Positions 17,392-25,280 of a DNA stretch of 64,000 nucleotides are shown piece after piece (position 1 is the first letter of the stretch; each line of letters opens with the position of its first letter). This stretch comes from Rosettibacter sp964572725 (lineage in GTDB: Bacteria; Bacteroidota; Ignavibacteria; Ignavibacteriales; Melioribacteraceae): positions 106,729-170,728 of the forward strand of contig CAZNFW010000001.1 of NCBI GenBank assembly GCA_964572725.1, in the 5' to 3' direction. The notes beneath the pieces are model-generated. The model did not search any database. It was not told the origin of the DNA and was given only the letters and a program-made list of their open reading frames with translations. The position numbers and the translations under genes are program-made.

Positions 17392-17910
17392 GTGATTGAC
17401 TTAATTTTAATAGCTGTAGTAAAGTCTGTAGTGAATAATGAGGGGTTTGTTGCGGTAGATTCTTATTCTGATTTTAATGAGAGATTCTTTTCGTTGAAAA
17501 AAATTTTTATTGAGTTTTTTGGGAACTCAAAAGAATACTTTGTCGAAAAAACTGAAATTTTTGACGGCAACATCGCTCTTAAAATTAAAGGCTTTGACAA
17601 TCAGAAAGATGCTGAACTATTAGTTGGCAAAAAAATTTATGTCGACTCAAAAAATGCAGTTAAGTTAGATGAAGATACTTATTTTATTCATGATTTAATT
17701 GATAGTGAAGTTTACAGAAATGGTAAACTTCTTGGATATCTAAAAGATGTATATGTTCTTAAATCTAATGATGTTTATGTGATTAAAGATTTACATGGTA
17801 AAGAGATTCTTTTACCAGCAGTAAAGGATTACATAAAAAACTTTGACCCCAAAAAGAAGAGATTGGAATTAGTAGAAGGTTGCGATTTGCTTTATGATGA
17901 TGAGAATTGA
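17392..17910 (+). CDS. rimM: Ribosome maturation factor RimM
   Basis: A 172-residue 16S rRNA processing protein that acts in late 30S head assembly, binding S19. The N-terminal RimM barrel (IAVVKSVVNNEGFVAVDSYS and later DNQKDAELLVGKKIYVD) is followed by the PRC barrel (YFIHDLIDSEVYRNGKLLGY, VIKDLHGKEILLPAVKDYI). The apparent start is GTG at 17392, 14 bp after the khpA stop. The 3' end overlaps trmD by 17 bp. Gene order supports the call. Confidence 0.9.
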   Translation: MIDLILIAVVKSVVNNEGFVAVDSYSDFNERFFSLKKIFIEFFGNSKEYFVEKTEIFDGNIALKIKGFDNQKDAELLVGKKIYVDSKNAVKLDEDTYFIHDLIDSEVYRNGKLLGYLKDVYVLKSNDVYVIKDLHGKEILLPAVKDYIKNFDPKKKRLELVEGCDLLYDDEN

Positions 17911-18580
17911 TGTTATTTCTGCTGTGCCAGATTCATTAATAAGTCCTTTGAATACAAGCATAATTAAAAGAGCACAGGAGAAAAAAAAAGTTGAAATACA
18001 TGTGCATAATCTTCGAGATTATGCTTACGATAAACACAAACAGATTGATGATAAACCTTTTGGCGGTGGACCTGGAATGCTTCTTAAACCAGAACCGTTC
18101 TTTGAATGTATTGAAAAACTCTTGAGCGAAAGAACTTATGATTATATAATTTATCCTACACCAGGTGGAAAATTTTATAATCAGGAATTAGCAAAAAAAT
18201 ATTCACTCGCTCAGAATATTATGATTATTGCCGGACATTATAAAGGAATAGATGACCGTGTACGGCAGAAATTTGCTACCGATGAAATTTCAATTGGAAA
18301 TTATATTTTAACAGGTGGCGAAATTCCAGCTCTTGTAATTATTGATTCAGTTGTTAGACTTATACCCGGTGTTCTTAATGATAGTGAATCAGCATTAAAT
18401 GATTCTTTGATTGATGGAAACTATATTGAAGCTCCTTGTTATACTAGACCAGCTGAATATAAAGGAATGAAAGTGCCAGAAGTTTTACTTTCTGGCAACG
18501 AAAAGAAAATCAAAGAATGGAAAGAAGAACAATCAAGAATTTTAACAGAAAAATGGAAAAAGATAAATAATCTGGAGTAA
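17894..18580 (+). CDS. trmD: tRNA (guanine-N1)-methyltransferase TrmD
   Basis: Transfers a methyl group from S-adenosylmethionine to G37 of tRNAs to keep the reading frame. The SPOUT-fold knot residues are visible in FGGGPGMLLKPEP, IYPTPGGKFYNQELAKKY, IIAGHYKGIDDRV, ISIGNYILTGGEIPALVI and the C-terminal YTRPAEYKGMKVPEVLLSGN. Three ATGs in a row (17894, 17897, 17900) all lie inside the end of rimM; which one is used cannot be told. The length of about 228 residues is normal. rplS follows after 2 bp. Confidence 0.95.
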   Translation: MMMRIDVISAVPDSLISPLNTSIIKRAQEKKKVEIHVHNLRDYAYDKHKQIDDKPFGGGPGMLLKPEPFFECIEKLLSERTYDYIIYPTPGGKFYNQELAKKYSLAQNIMIIAGHYKGIDDRVRQKFATDEISIGNYILTGGEIPALVIIDSVVRLIPGVLNDSESALNDSLIDGNYIEAPCYTRPAEYKGMKVPEVLLSGNEKKIKEWKEEQSRILTEKWKKINNLE

Positions 18581-18582
18581 CA

Positions 18583-18930
18583 ATGGATAAGCTAAAAGAA
18601 ATAACAGAAAATCAGATGCGAACTGACTTACCTTCATTCAAAGCAGGAGACCACATACGTGTGCATGTGAGAGTTATTGAAGGTGATAAAGAAAGAATTC
18701 AACCTTTTGAAGGTGATGTTATAAACATCCGTGGCACAGGCTTGAGCAAAACTTTTACAGTTAGAAAAATTTCAAGCGGTGTAGGTGTTGAAAGAATTTT
18801 CCCTTATAACTCACCTAAGATTGCAAAAATTGAAGTGCTTCGTGAAGGTAAAGTTCGCAGAGCTAAATTGTTTTATTTGCGTAAGCTTTCAGGTAAAGCA
18901 GCAAAAATTAAAGACAAAAATCTTAAGTAA
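18583..18930 (+). CDS. rplS: Ribosomal protein L19
   Basis: A 115-residue large-subunit protein. Typical blocks are LPSFKAGDHIRVHVRVIEG, RIQPFEGDVINIRGTGLSKT, FTVRKISSGVGVERIFPYNS and RRAKLFYLRKLSGKAAKIK. It starts 2 bp after trmD and ends the ffh-rplS unit, since a terminator follows 9 bp after the stop. Confidence 0.97.
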   Translation: MDKLKEITENQMRTDLPSFKAGDHIRVHVRVIEGDKERIQPFEGDVINIRGTGLSKTFTVRKISSGVGVERIFPYNSPKIAKIEVLREGKVRRAKLFYLRKLSGKAAKIKDKNLK

Positions 18931-18939
18931 TAATTTCAA

Positions 18940-18967
18940 AAGCCGCTTTATTCTGGCGGCTTTTTTT
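18940..18967 (+). terminator. Rho-independent terminator after rplS
   Basis: A stem AAGCCGC/GCGGCTT with a nine-base loop is followed by a T run, directly after the rplS stop. Confidence 0.85.
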
Positions 18968-18979
18968 ATTTGATTTAAT

Positions 18980-19738
18980 ATGAACCTTTATTTACCAAAA
19001 AATATTTTTTCATCAATATTCGAGCAGAACATTCCTGAAAATTCGAAAATTAATATTATTAAGAAAGAAACTGCTTTGCTTACAAAACAATTATTAAACG
19101 ACCCCGAAGCAGTTGCTTTAATACCATCACTTGAGCTTTTAAATCACGAAGATTTGCTCGTTTCATCTAAACTTAGTTTTTCTTTTGATGGAAGTCTTTC
19201 TTATTCTTATATGTATTTTATTGAAAATGAAAGAATGATAGATAAGATTTTTATGCGAGCCGATGTTACTGTCAACGAAGTTATTCTTACAAAAATTTTA
19301 TTTTCAGAAAGATATTCAATTTATCCAGAAATAACTCTCGATACATCACTTCAAAAACAATCAGACAAAGATTATATCGTGTGCGGTGACGAAAATTTTA
19401 CTTCTTGTAATTTTCAACATGGAATCAGCTTTGCAGATGAAATTTCTGATTTAATTGATTTGCCATATGTGAATTTTATTTTTGTATCGAACAATAAAAG
19501 CTCATTAGATTATTTTAATAATCTTTTTAATGAAGTAGATGCTAAAATAGAAGATAACATTGATAATATATTGCAATCCTTAAATTATTCAGAAAATGTA
19601 AAATCATTTATAAAAGAAAATTTTGGTTCAATTTATTTCGAACTAACTCAAAACGAAATTGAAGCACTAAATGAATTAATTAAATTAACATACTATCACG
19701 AAATAATTGATGATATTTTTGATATCAATTTCATATAA
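18980..19738 (+). CDS. MqnA-like protein (chorismate dehydratase family, divergent)
   Basis: A 252-residue protein that I align by eye with MqnA/DUF178 proteins, which turn chorismate into 3-enolpyruvyl-benzoate in the futalosine route to menaquinone. Matching blocks are AVALIPSLELLNHEDLLV near residue 40, a (Y)IVCGDENF block near 133, FADEISDLIDLPYVNFIFVS near 150, and a C-terminal FELTQNEIEALNELIKL helix. These correspond in order to the ALI.S.E..., LIGDEAL, GLPFVF and C-terminal helix features of MqnA. It is divergent, and no partner mqn gene is nearby. A generic periplasmic-binding-like protein is the main alternative. Confidence 0.45.
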   Translation: MNLYLPKNIFSSIFEQNIPENSKINIIKKETALLTKQLLNDPEAVALIPSLELLNHEDLLVSSKLSFSFDGSLSYSYMYFIENERMIDKIFMRADVTVNEVILTKILFSERYSIYPEITLDTSLQKQSDKDYIVCGDENFTSCNFQHGISFADEISDLIDLPYVNFIFVSNNKSSLDYFNNLFNEVDAKIEDNIDNILQSLNYSENVKSFIKENFGSIYFELTQNEIEALNELIKLTYYHEIIDDIFDINFI

Positions 19739-19773
19739 AAATAAATCCCAACTTTAATTATATTTTTGCTATT

Positions 19774-20109
19774 ATGTTAGAAACAATATTAAATATTTAC
19801 ATAGTAATTGAAAATGATTTTGTTGTTGCTTTTAGAGCAAAGGCATATGATATTGAAGGAAGTGATGAATATAAGATCAAATTCTTAAAAGAAAATGCCG
19901 AAAAGGATTTTAATGATGCATATTATTTTGATGCACCAAGAAATAAAAAAGGGGAGTTCATGCCGTATAAAAAATTTTCAAAACTTGAGATGCAGGGAAT
20001 GCAATATCAGTTATTTGAAGAAATTTTTGAAAAGTTTGATGTCCCTCAAAATCCGCTTATTTGTGTTACTCCTGTTGTTAACGGAAAAATTTTATCTCAG
20101 AAAAATTAA
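19774..20109 (+). CDS. Hypothetical protein
   Basis: A 111-residue soluble, acidic protein (METILNIYIVIENDFVVAFR-like start, with MLETIL at the N-terminus) containing FDAPRNKKGEFMPYKKFSKLE. No signal peptide, membrane segment or known motif is visible. It starts 35 bp after the MqnA-like gene and converges with the DedA-like gene, overlapping its 3' end by 4 bp. TATTTTTG at 19760-19767 is a possible promoter element but is very close to the start codon. Codon use resembles its neighbours, which favours a real gene. Confidence 0.6.
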   Translation: MLETILNIYIVIENDFVVAFRAKAYDIEGSDEYKIKFLKENAEKDFNDAYYFDAPRNKKGEFMPYKKFSKLEMQGMQYQLFEEIFEKFDVPQNPLICVTPVVNGKILSQKN

Positions 20110-20720
20110 ATCAGATATTTAATTACAGTAAAACCGCCTATCAATAATATAGTAAAAGCAATAGCAAGCCAGTTAAAATATTTGTCAATGAAAGTTTTAA
20201 TCTGTTCACCAAATTTCCAGATTAAACCTGCAACAAGAAAAAATCTTCCTGCTCTACTAATTATAGATGCAATTACGAATATCGGCAGATTAATTTCAAA
20301 TGCTCCCCCAGTTATTGTAAATACTTTGTAAGGAATTGGAGTGAAACCTGCAGTAAAAATTATCCAGAAGTTCCAGTCATCATACATTTTTTTTACGTCA
20401 TAAAAAATTTTGTGCGTAAATCCAGGTACATTTGAGAAGAAAAACTCAGCAACTGCTGAAAACTCATGAGAACTTTTCCACCAGAGAAAATGACCTATTC
20501 CGTAACCAGCAAGAGCACCGAGCACAGATGCAGCAGTACAGATAAATGCCAACTTAAAAGCCTTCTTTTGAGAACCTAAAACAAGTGCAATTAATAAAAC
20601 ATCTGGTGGAACAGGGAAAAATGATGCTTCTGCAAATGAAAGCAGAAATAGTGCAGCAGGACCATAAGGCGTTTCAGCCCAGTGCAATACCCAATCGTAT
20701 AGACTTCTTAAAATTTTCAT
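20106..20720 (-). CDS. YqaA/DedA-family (VTT domain) membrane protein
   Basis: A membrane protein of about 204 residues with the VTT/SNARE-associated fold. Family blocks are WAETPYGPAALFLLSFAEAS followed by FFPVPPDVLLIALVL, then ASVLGALAGYGIGHFLW, GFTPIPYKVFTITGGAFEI and a last helix (FTILLIGGFTVIKYLI). The FxPxPxD and F/GxxPxP motifs are the substrate-side hairpins of DedA/VTT proteins, thought to move lipid carriers. I chose the ATG at 20720 (MKILRSLYDW) because it gives the family's usual start; an in-frame ATG at 20744 would add eight residues. Confidence 0.8.
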   Translation of the reverse strand: MKILRSLYDWVLHWAETPYGPAALFLLSFAEASFFPVPPDVLLIALVLGSQKKAFKLAFICTAASVLGALAGYGIGHFLWWKSSHEFSAVAEFFFSNVPGFTHKIFYDVKKMYDDWNFWIIFTAGFTPIPYKVFTITGGAFEINLPIFVIASIISRAGRFFLVAGLIWKFGEQIKTFIDKYFNWLAIAFTILLIGGFTVIKYLI

Positions 20721-20843
20721 TTTACTTATGATTTTGAAATACAAGTATAAGTAAAATTTGAAATTATGAAAAATTTTTTAGCAGCCTGTTGATTGATTTT
20801 TAATAAGACTAAAATTATTTTGTTTCAAAATTTTGGAGGATTG

Positions 20844-22667
20844 ATGCCAGTATTAAAAGATTTTAAAACTATACCCGAACTTTTCAATTTTATTACAACT
20901 GAATTTGGAAAAGGAAAGGAAAAGCCCGTTTTTAAACATAAAGTAGATGAAAAATGGTTAGACATAACATACGATCAGCTTTATGATGAAACTGTAAACT
21001 TTGCTTGTGGTCTTGCAGTTTTAGGAGTCAAACGAGATTATAAAATTGCAATCATTTCGGAAAATCGTCCAGAATGGGTTTATTCTGATATGGCAATTTT
21101 AGGCATAGGAGCAGTTGATGTTCCAATTTATCCAAATTCGACTGCAGATACAATTGAGTATATATTAAATAACTCTGAATCTTTTGGTGTAATTGTTTCT
21201 AATAAGTTTCAACTGAATAAGATTTTAAAAATCAGAAACAATTGTAAGCACCTGAAATTTGTTATAGTAATGAATAACAGCGATAAAACAGATGATAAAA
21301 ATGTATTTTCATTTGAAGAAGTACAGAATAAAGGGAAGGAATTTAGAAAAGAAAATCCAGATTATTTTAAGGGTCAAAGCGAACTTTGCAGAGAAACAGA
21401 TTTATGCACAATAATTTATACTTCAGGTACTACAGGTGAACCTAAAGGTGTTATGCTTTCACATAAAAATATTGTTTCAAACATTAAGGCAGCTCATGAA
21501 GTTTTTTATATTGATGAGAACGATGTATTTCTTTCTTTTTTACCATTATGTCATATATTCGAAAGAATGGCAGGGTATTATACTGCATTTTCATGCGGTG
21601 GAACAATAGCATATGCTGAGTCCATTGAAAAGATAGCAAATAACTTGTTAGAGATTAAGCCTACAATTGTTACCGCGGTACCAAGATTATTTGAAAGGAT
21701 GTATTCAAGAATTAAAAGAAATGTTGAAAGTCAATCTGAAAGGAAACAGAAAATTTTCAATTGGGCTATTGAAGTTGGGAAAGAATATCAGCTGGCAAAA
21801 AAATCGAATCAACCCATGCCTATTACACTTCTTTTAAAACATAAGCTTGCAGATAAACTTGTGCTTTCCAAATTGAGAGAAAGAACAGGTGGAAGAATAA
21901 GGTTTTTCATCTCCGGAGGTGCTGCTCTTGCTAGAGAACTGGGAATTTTCTTTGAAGCAGCAGGAATTTTAATAATTGAGGGCTATGGTTTGACTGAATC
22001 ATCACCTGTAATAGCAGTCAATCGTCTTAATGATTATAAATTTGGGACAGTAGGAAAACCTCTGCCAGGCGTAGAAATAAAAATTGCAAAAGATGGTGAA
22101 ATACTTGCTTCAGGTCCAAATATTATGCTTGGCTACTATAAAAATAAAAAAGAAACGGAAGAAACAATTAAAGATGGATGGCTTCACACTGGAGATATTG
22201 GAGTATTTGATGCTGAAGGATTTTTAATAATTACTGATAGAAAAAAGCATTTATTCAAAACTTCTCAAGGGAAATATGTTGCCCCTACTCCAATTGAAAA
22301 TATGTTTTTGGCAAGTAAATATATTGACCAATTTGTTATAATTGGTGACCGCAGAATGTTTATAACAGCACTTATTGTTCCAGACTTTGAAGCTCTTAAA
22401 GAATATGCCGATGCAAATAGAATTCAATATAATAGTGTAGAAGAATTAGTTAAAATGAAGCAAATATATGAATTGTTGGATAGGGAATTAGACCAGTTTC
22501 AGAAAAAACTTGCTAGCTTTGAAAGAATTAGAAAATTTGCAATTCTCGATAAGCCATTTTCAATAGAAACAGGTGAGCTCACACCATCATTGAAAGTTCG
22601 CAGAAAAGTAATTGAAGAAAGATATAAAGATTTAATAGAAGAAATGTATAGAGGTCTGGAGGGATAA
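20844..22667 (+). CDS. Long-chain fatty acid CoA ligase (AMP-forming)
   Basis: An enzyme of about 607 residues that activates fatty acids with ATP to acyl-AMP and then acyl-CoA. The P-loop IIYTSGTTGEPKGVMLSHKN, the YGLTE motif (GYGLTESSPVIAVN), GWLHTGDIGVFD and TDRKKHLFKTSQGKYVAPTP are all present, with the last in the bacterial long-chain form that keeps Lys and Pro. I chose the ATG at 20844 (MPVLKDFKTIPELF) since GGAGGA sits just upstream; an upstream in-frame codon at 20793 is less likely. It lies alone between the DedA-like gene and a tRNA. Confidence 0.9.
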   Translation: MPVLKDFKTIPELFNFITTEFGKGKEKPVFKHKVDEKWLDITYDQLYDETVNFACGLAVLGVKRDYKIAIISENRPEWVYSDMAILGIGAVDVPIYPNSTADTIEYILNNSESFGVIVSNKFQLNKILKIRNNCKHLKFVIVMNNSDKTDDKNVFSFEEVQNKGKEFRKENPDYFKGQSELCRETDLCTIIYTSGTTGEPKGVMLSHKNIVSNIKAAHEVFYIDENDVFLSFLPLCHIFERMAGYYTAFSCGGTIAYAESIEKIANNLLEIKPTIVTAVPRLFERMYSRIKRNVESQSERKQKIFNWAIEVGKEYQLAKKSNQPMPITLLLKHKLADKLVLSKLRERTGGRIRFFISGGAALARELGIFFEAAGILIIEGYGLTESSPVIAVNRLNDYKFGTVGKPLPGVEIKIAKDGEILASGPNIMLGYYKNKKETEETIKDGWLHTGDIGVFDAEGFLIITDRKKHLFKTSQGKYVAPTPIENMFLASKYIDQFVIIGDRRMFITALIVPDFEALKEYADANRIQYNSVEELVKMKQIYELLDRELDQFQKKLASFERIRKFAILDKPFSIETGELTPSLKVRRKVIEERYKDLIEEMYRGLEG

Positions 22668-22695
22668 TTTTTTTAAAGATAGTTAATATTTTTTG

Positions 22696-22770
22696 TACCC
22701 CCGAGAGGACTCGAACCTCCGACCAAGAGTTTAGGAAACTCCTGCTCTATCCATACTGAGCTACGGGGGC
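22696..22770 (-). tRNA. tRNA-Arg (anticodon CCT)
   Basis: A 75-nt cloverleaf on the minus strand: acceptor GCCCCCG/CGGGGGT, D arm GCTCAGTATGGATAGAGC, anticodon arm GGAGT-TTCCTAA-ACTCT with CCT in the loop, and T arm GGAGGTTCGAGTCCTCT. The discriminator is A and CCA is not encoded. CCT reads the AGG arginine codon. Confidence 0.92.
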
Positions 22771-22784
22771 ATTTTTTTACTACG

Positions 22785-22792
22785 CAAATATA
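22785..22792 (-). promoter_or_regulatory. -7 promoter element (TATATTTG) of tRNA-Arg
   Basis: On the minus strand TATATTTG ends 14 bp before the tRNA 5' end, which suits the Bacteroidetes-type -7 element. The nearest TTG upstream is 26 bp away, longer than the usual 19-23. Confidence 0.45.
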
Positions 22793-22873
22793 AAAATTTT
22801 GCTGTTCATTAGTGACAGCAAATTGTTAAAATGAAAATTCTATAATTATATTTTTTACAAAATAGAGTTCGAA

Positions 22874-22905
22874 TTGATATTACTTCAATCTTTTAGTTAT
22901 TTTTG
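22874..22905 (+). promoter_or_regulatory. Promoter of eno (TTG-N21-TATTTTTG)
   Basis: TTG at 22874-22876 and TATTTTTG at 22898-22905 are separated by 21 bp, matching the Bacteroidetes -33/-7 layout. The enolase ATG is 34 bp further on with a TAGGAG site between. Confidence 0.55.
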
Positions 22906-22939
22906 TAAACGTAATTCACAAAATAATAGGAGTTAAGAA

Positions 22940-24238
22940 ATGACTACAATAGTTGATGTCTGGGGAAGAGAAATCCTTGACTCAAGAGGTAATCCTACGA
23001 TTGAAGTTGAAGTAACATTAGAATGTGGAGTGGTTGGAAGAGCTGCTGTTCCAAGCGGTGCTTCTACTGGAGAAAACGAAGCAGTTGAATTAAGAGACGG
23101 AGACAAATCGAGATACTTAGGTAAAGGTGTTAAAAAAGCTGTTGAAAATGTAAATAACAGAATTGCCGAAGAAATAATCGATTTTGATGCTACAGAACAA
23201 GTGGCAATTGATAATTTACTATGTGAATTAGATGGAACACCAAATAAATCTGAACTTGGTGCTAATGCTATTCTTGGTGTTTCGTTAGCATGTGCTAAAG
23301 CTGCTGCCGAAGCTCTTGGATTACCTTTGTATCGTTACATCGGTGGAACTAATGCAAGAACTCTCCCTGTACCAATGATGAATATTTTGAATGGCGGTAA
23401 ACATGCAGATAATAATGTTGATTTTCAAGAATTCATGGTTATGCCTGCAGGAGCTCCAAGTTTTTCTGAAGCACTTCGTATGGGTGTAGAAACATTTCAT
23501 AGTTTGAAATCTGTCCTTCATAAAAAAGGATACAATACTGCTGTAGGTGATGAAGGAGGATTTGCCCCAAACTTAAAATCGAATGAAGAAGCAATTGAAG
23601 TAATTCTCGAAGCTATTGAAAAAGCAGGTTATAAAGCAGGAAAGGATATTTATATTGCTCTTGATCCGGCATCAAGTGAAATGTGGGATAATGAAAAGAA
23701 AGCTTATTACTTCTTTAAATCGACTAAAAATTATATATCTCCAGAAAAAATGGTTGACTTCTGGGTAGACTGGGTTAATAAATACCCAATTATTTCTCTT
23801 GAAGATGGAATGGCTGAATTTGATTGGGATGGATGGAAGTTATTAACCGATAAATTAGGTGATAAGATTCAATTGGTAGGCGACGACCTTTTTGTTACAA
23901 ACACAGAATTTTTAGCTAAAGGGATTGAAAAGGGTGTTGCTAATTCTATTCTTATTAAAGTAAATCAAATAGGTACACTCACTGAAACTCTCGAGGCAAT
24001 TGAAATGGCTAAGAGAGCTGGTTATACATCAGTAATTAGTCACCGCTCCGGCGAAACTGAAGATACAACTATTGCTGATATTGCAGTTGCAACTAATGCA
24101 GGACAAATTAAAACAGGTTCGGCAAGCAGAACTGATAGAATTGCAAAATATAATCAACTTTTAAGAATTGAAGAGGAACTTGACACTACCGCTATTTTCC
24201 CCGGACTGGCTGCAATTAATTATAATCCAGAAATATAA
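22940..24238 (+). CDS. eno: Enolase
   Basis: A 432-residue glycolytic enzyme that converts 2-phosphoglycerate to phosphoenolpyruvate. Conserved parts include REILDSRGNPTIEVEV, AAVPSGASTGENEAVELRDG, GGKHADNNVDFQEFMVMP, GDEGGFAPNLKSNEEA, SLEDGMAEFDWDGW, LVGDDLFVTN, LIKVNQIGTLTETLEAI and SHRSGETEDTTIADIAV. The metal-binding acids and catalytic Lys sites appear intact. The gene has its own promoter and terminator, so it is probably monocistronic. Confidence 0.98.
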   Translation: MTTIVDVWGREILDSRGNPTIEVEVTLECGVVGRAAVPSGASTGENEAVELRDGDKSRYLGKGVKKAVENVNNRIAEEIIDFDATEQVAIDNLLCELDGTPNKSELGANAILGVSLACAKAAAEALGLPLYRYIGGTNARTLPVPMMNILNGGKHADNNVDFQEFMVMPAGAPSFSEALRMGVETFHSLKSVLHKKGYNTAVGDEGGFAPNLKSNEEAIEVILEAIEKAGYKAGKDIYIALDPASSEMWDNEKKAYYFFKSTKNYISPEKMVDFWVDWVNKYPIISLEDGMAEFDWDGWKLLTDKLGDKIQLVGDDLFVTNTEFLAKGIEKGVANSILIKVNQIGTLTETLEAIEMAKRAGYTSVISHRSGETEDTTIADIAVATNAGQIKTGSASRTDRIAKYNQLLRIEEELDTTAIFPGLAAINYNPEI

Positions 24239-24244
24239 TTTTAA

Positions 24245-24279
24245 GGCTGTCTCTTATTTAAATTAAGAGACAGTCTTTT
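24245..24279 (+). terminator. Rho-independent terminator after eno
   Basis: GGCTGTCTCTTA and TAAGAGACAGTC form a long stem (one G-T pair) with a seven-base loop, followed by TTTTG. It starts 7 bp after the eno stop. Confidence 0.8.
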
Positions 24280-24330
24280 GTATTTCTTCAATCAATAATT
24301 TTTTATTTCTTTTATCAAACGAGGTGCAAT

Positions 24331-25122
24331 ATGGAACTAAATTTATCCGGGAAAAATGTTCTTGTAACAGCATCAAGTATGGGAATTGGCAGAGCTGCTG
24401 CTGAACAGTTTATAAAAGAAGGCTGTAATGTTGCTATTTGTTCAAGAAATCAGGAAAACTTATTAAAAGCAGTTACTGAAATTAAAACTCTATATAATAC
24501 AGAGCCATTATGGATAGTATGTGATATAAATAAATTAGATGATATTGAAAATACAGTAAAAGTTGTGAAAGAAACTTTTGGAAATATTGATATTCTTGTT
24601 AATAACTGTGGTGGCCCGCGTGCTGGATTTTTTGATGAGTTAAATGATGATGATTGGGACTTTGCATTCAAACAAATTTTGATGAGTGCAGTGAGATTTA
24701 CTCGACTTGTGCTGCCAGGAATGAAAGAAAAAAAATGGGGTAGGATTATTAATGTAACTTCACTTGCTGTTAAACAACCCGTAGATAATTTAATTTTATC
24801 TAACTCTCTTAGAAGTGCTGTAACAGCTTTTGCAAAAACCCTCAGCAATCAAATTGGTAAATATAATATTACAATTAACAATGTCGCCCCCGGCTATACT
24901 TTAACATCCAGAATTTATGAGTTAGCTGTAATTAAAGCAAAACAAAGTGGAATATCACACGAAGAAGTTTTAGCTTCGATGGCAAATGAAGTCCCTATGA
25001 AAAGATTAGCAAGCCCGGAAGAAGTTGCTTCTCTCATAGTTTATCTAGCATCTGAACAGGCTGGTTATATAACTGGTTCTACTATTGCAGTAGATGGTGG
25101 AATTATTAAAGCTACTTATTAA
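24331..25122 (+). CDS. SDR-family protein lacking the catalytic Tyr and Lys
   Basis: A 263-residue short-chain dehydrogenase-like protein. The Rossmann start NVLVTASSMGIGRAAAEQF (cofactor loop AxxMGIG), NNCGGPRAGF near 91, and NVAPGYTLTSRI and GSTIAVDGG at the end mark the SDR fold. The catalytic serine is at S144 (NVTS), but the expected Tyr-x3-Lys (157-161) reads S-NSL-R, in LILSNSLRSAVTAFAKTL. This substitution is known in a BKR-like SDR subgroup with an imperfect catalytic tetrad. It may be a reductase with a different mechanism or not an oxidoreductase. A GAGGTG site precedes the ATG. Confidence 0.85.
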   Translation: MELNLSGKNVLVTASSMGIGRAAAEQFIKEGCNVAICSRNQENLLKAVTEIKTLYNTEPLWIVCDINKLDDIENTVKVVKETFGNIDILVNNCGGPRAGFFDELNDDDWDFAFKQILMSAVRFTRLVLPGMKEKKWGRIINVTSLAVKQPVDNLILSNSLRSAVTAFAKTLSNQIGKYNITINNVAPGYTLTSRIYELAVIKAKQSGISHEEVLASMANEVPMKRLASPEEVASLIVYLASEQAGYITGSTIAVDGGIIKATY

Positions 25123-25280
25123 AACATTATTGGTGAAATCTGATTCTGAATTTTAATGTGATTAAGAAAATTTTTGTGTTAATTATTAAAATGAATATTT
25201 ATTTGTTATAATCATTTCATTTCGGCTAGTTTATTTATTCCAATGAATAATACTTGATTTTTCTTAATTTAATAAAAGAG

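Noticed and set aside
22797..22826. TTTGCTGT/ACAGCAAA hairpin between tRNA-Arg and eno as a terminator
   Set aside because: It lies upstream of both divergent genes and overlaps the tRNA promoter area; without a gene ending there a terminator role is not supported.
24450..24848. 132-residue open frame on the minus strand inside the SDR gene
   Set aside because: Opposite-strand shadow of a recognisable SDR fold; composition is low-complexity Ser/Phe/Leu.
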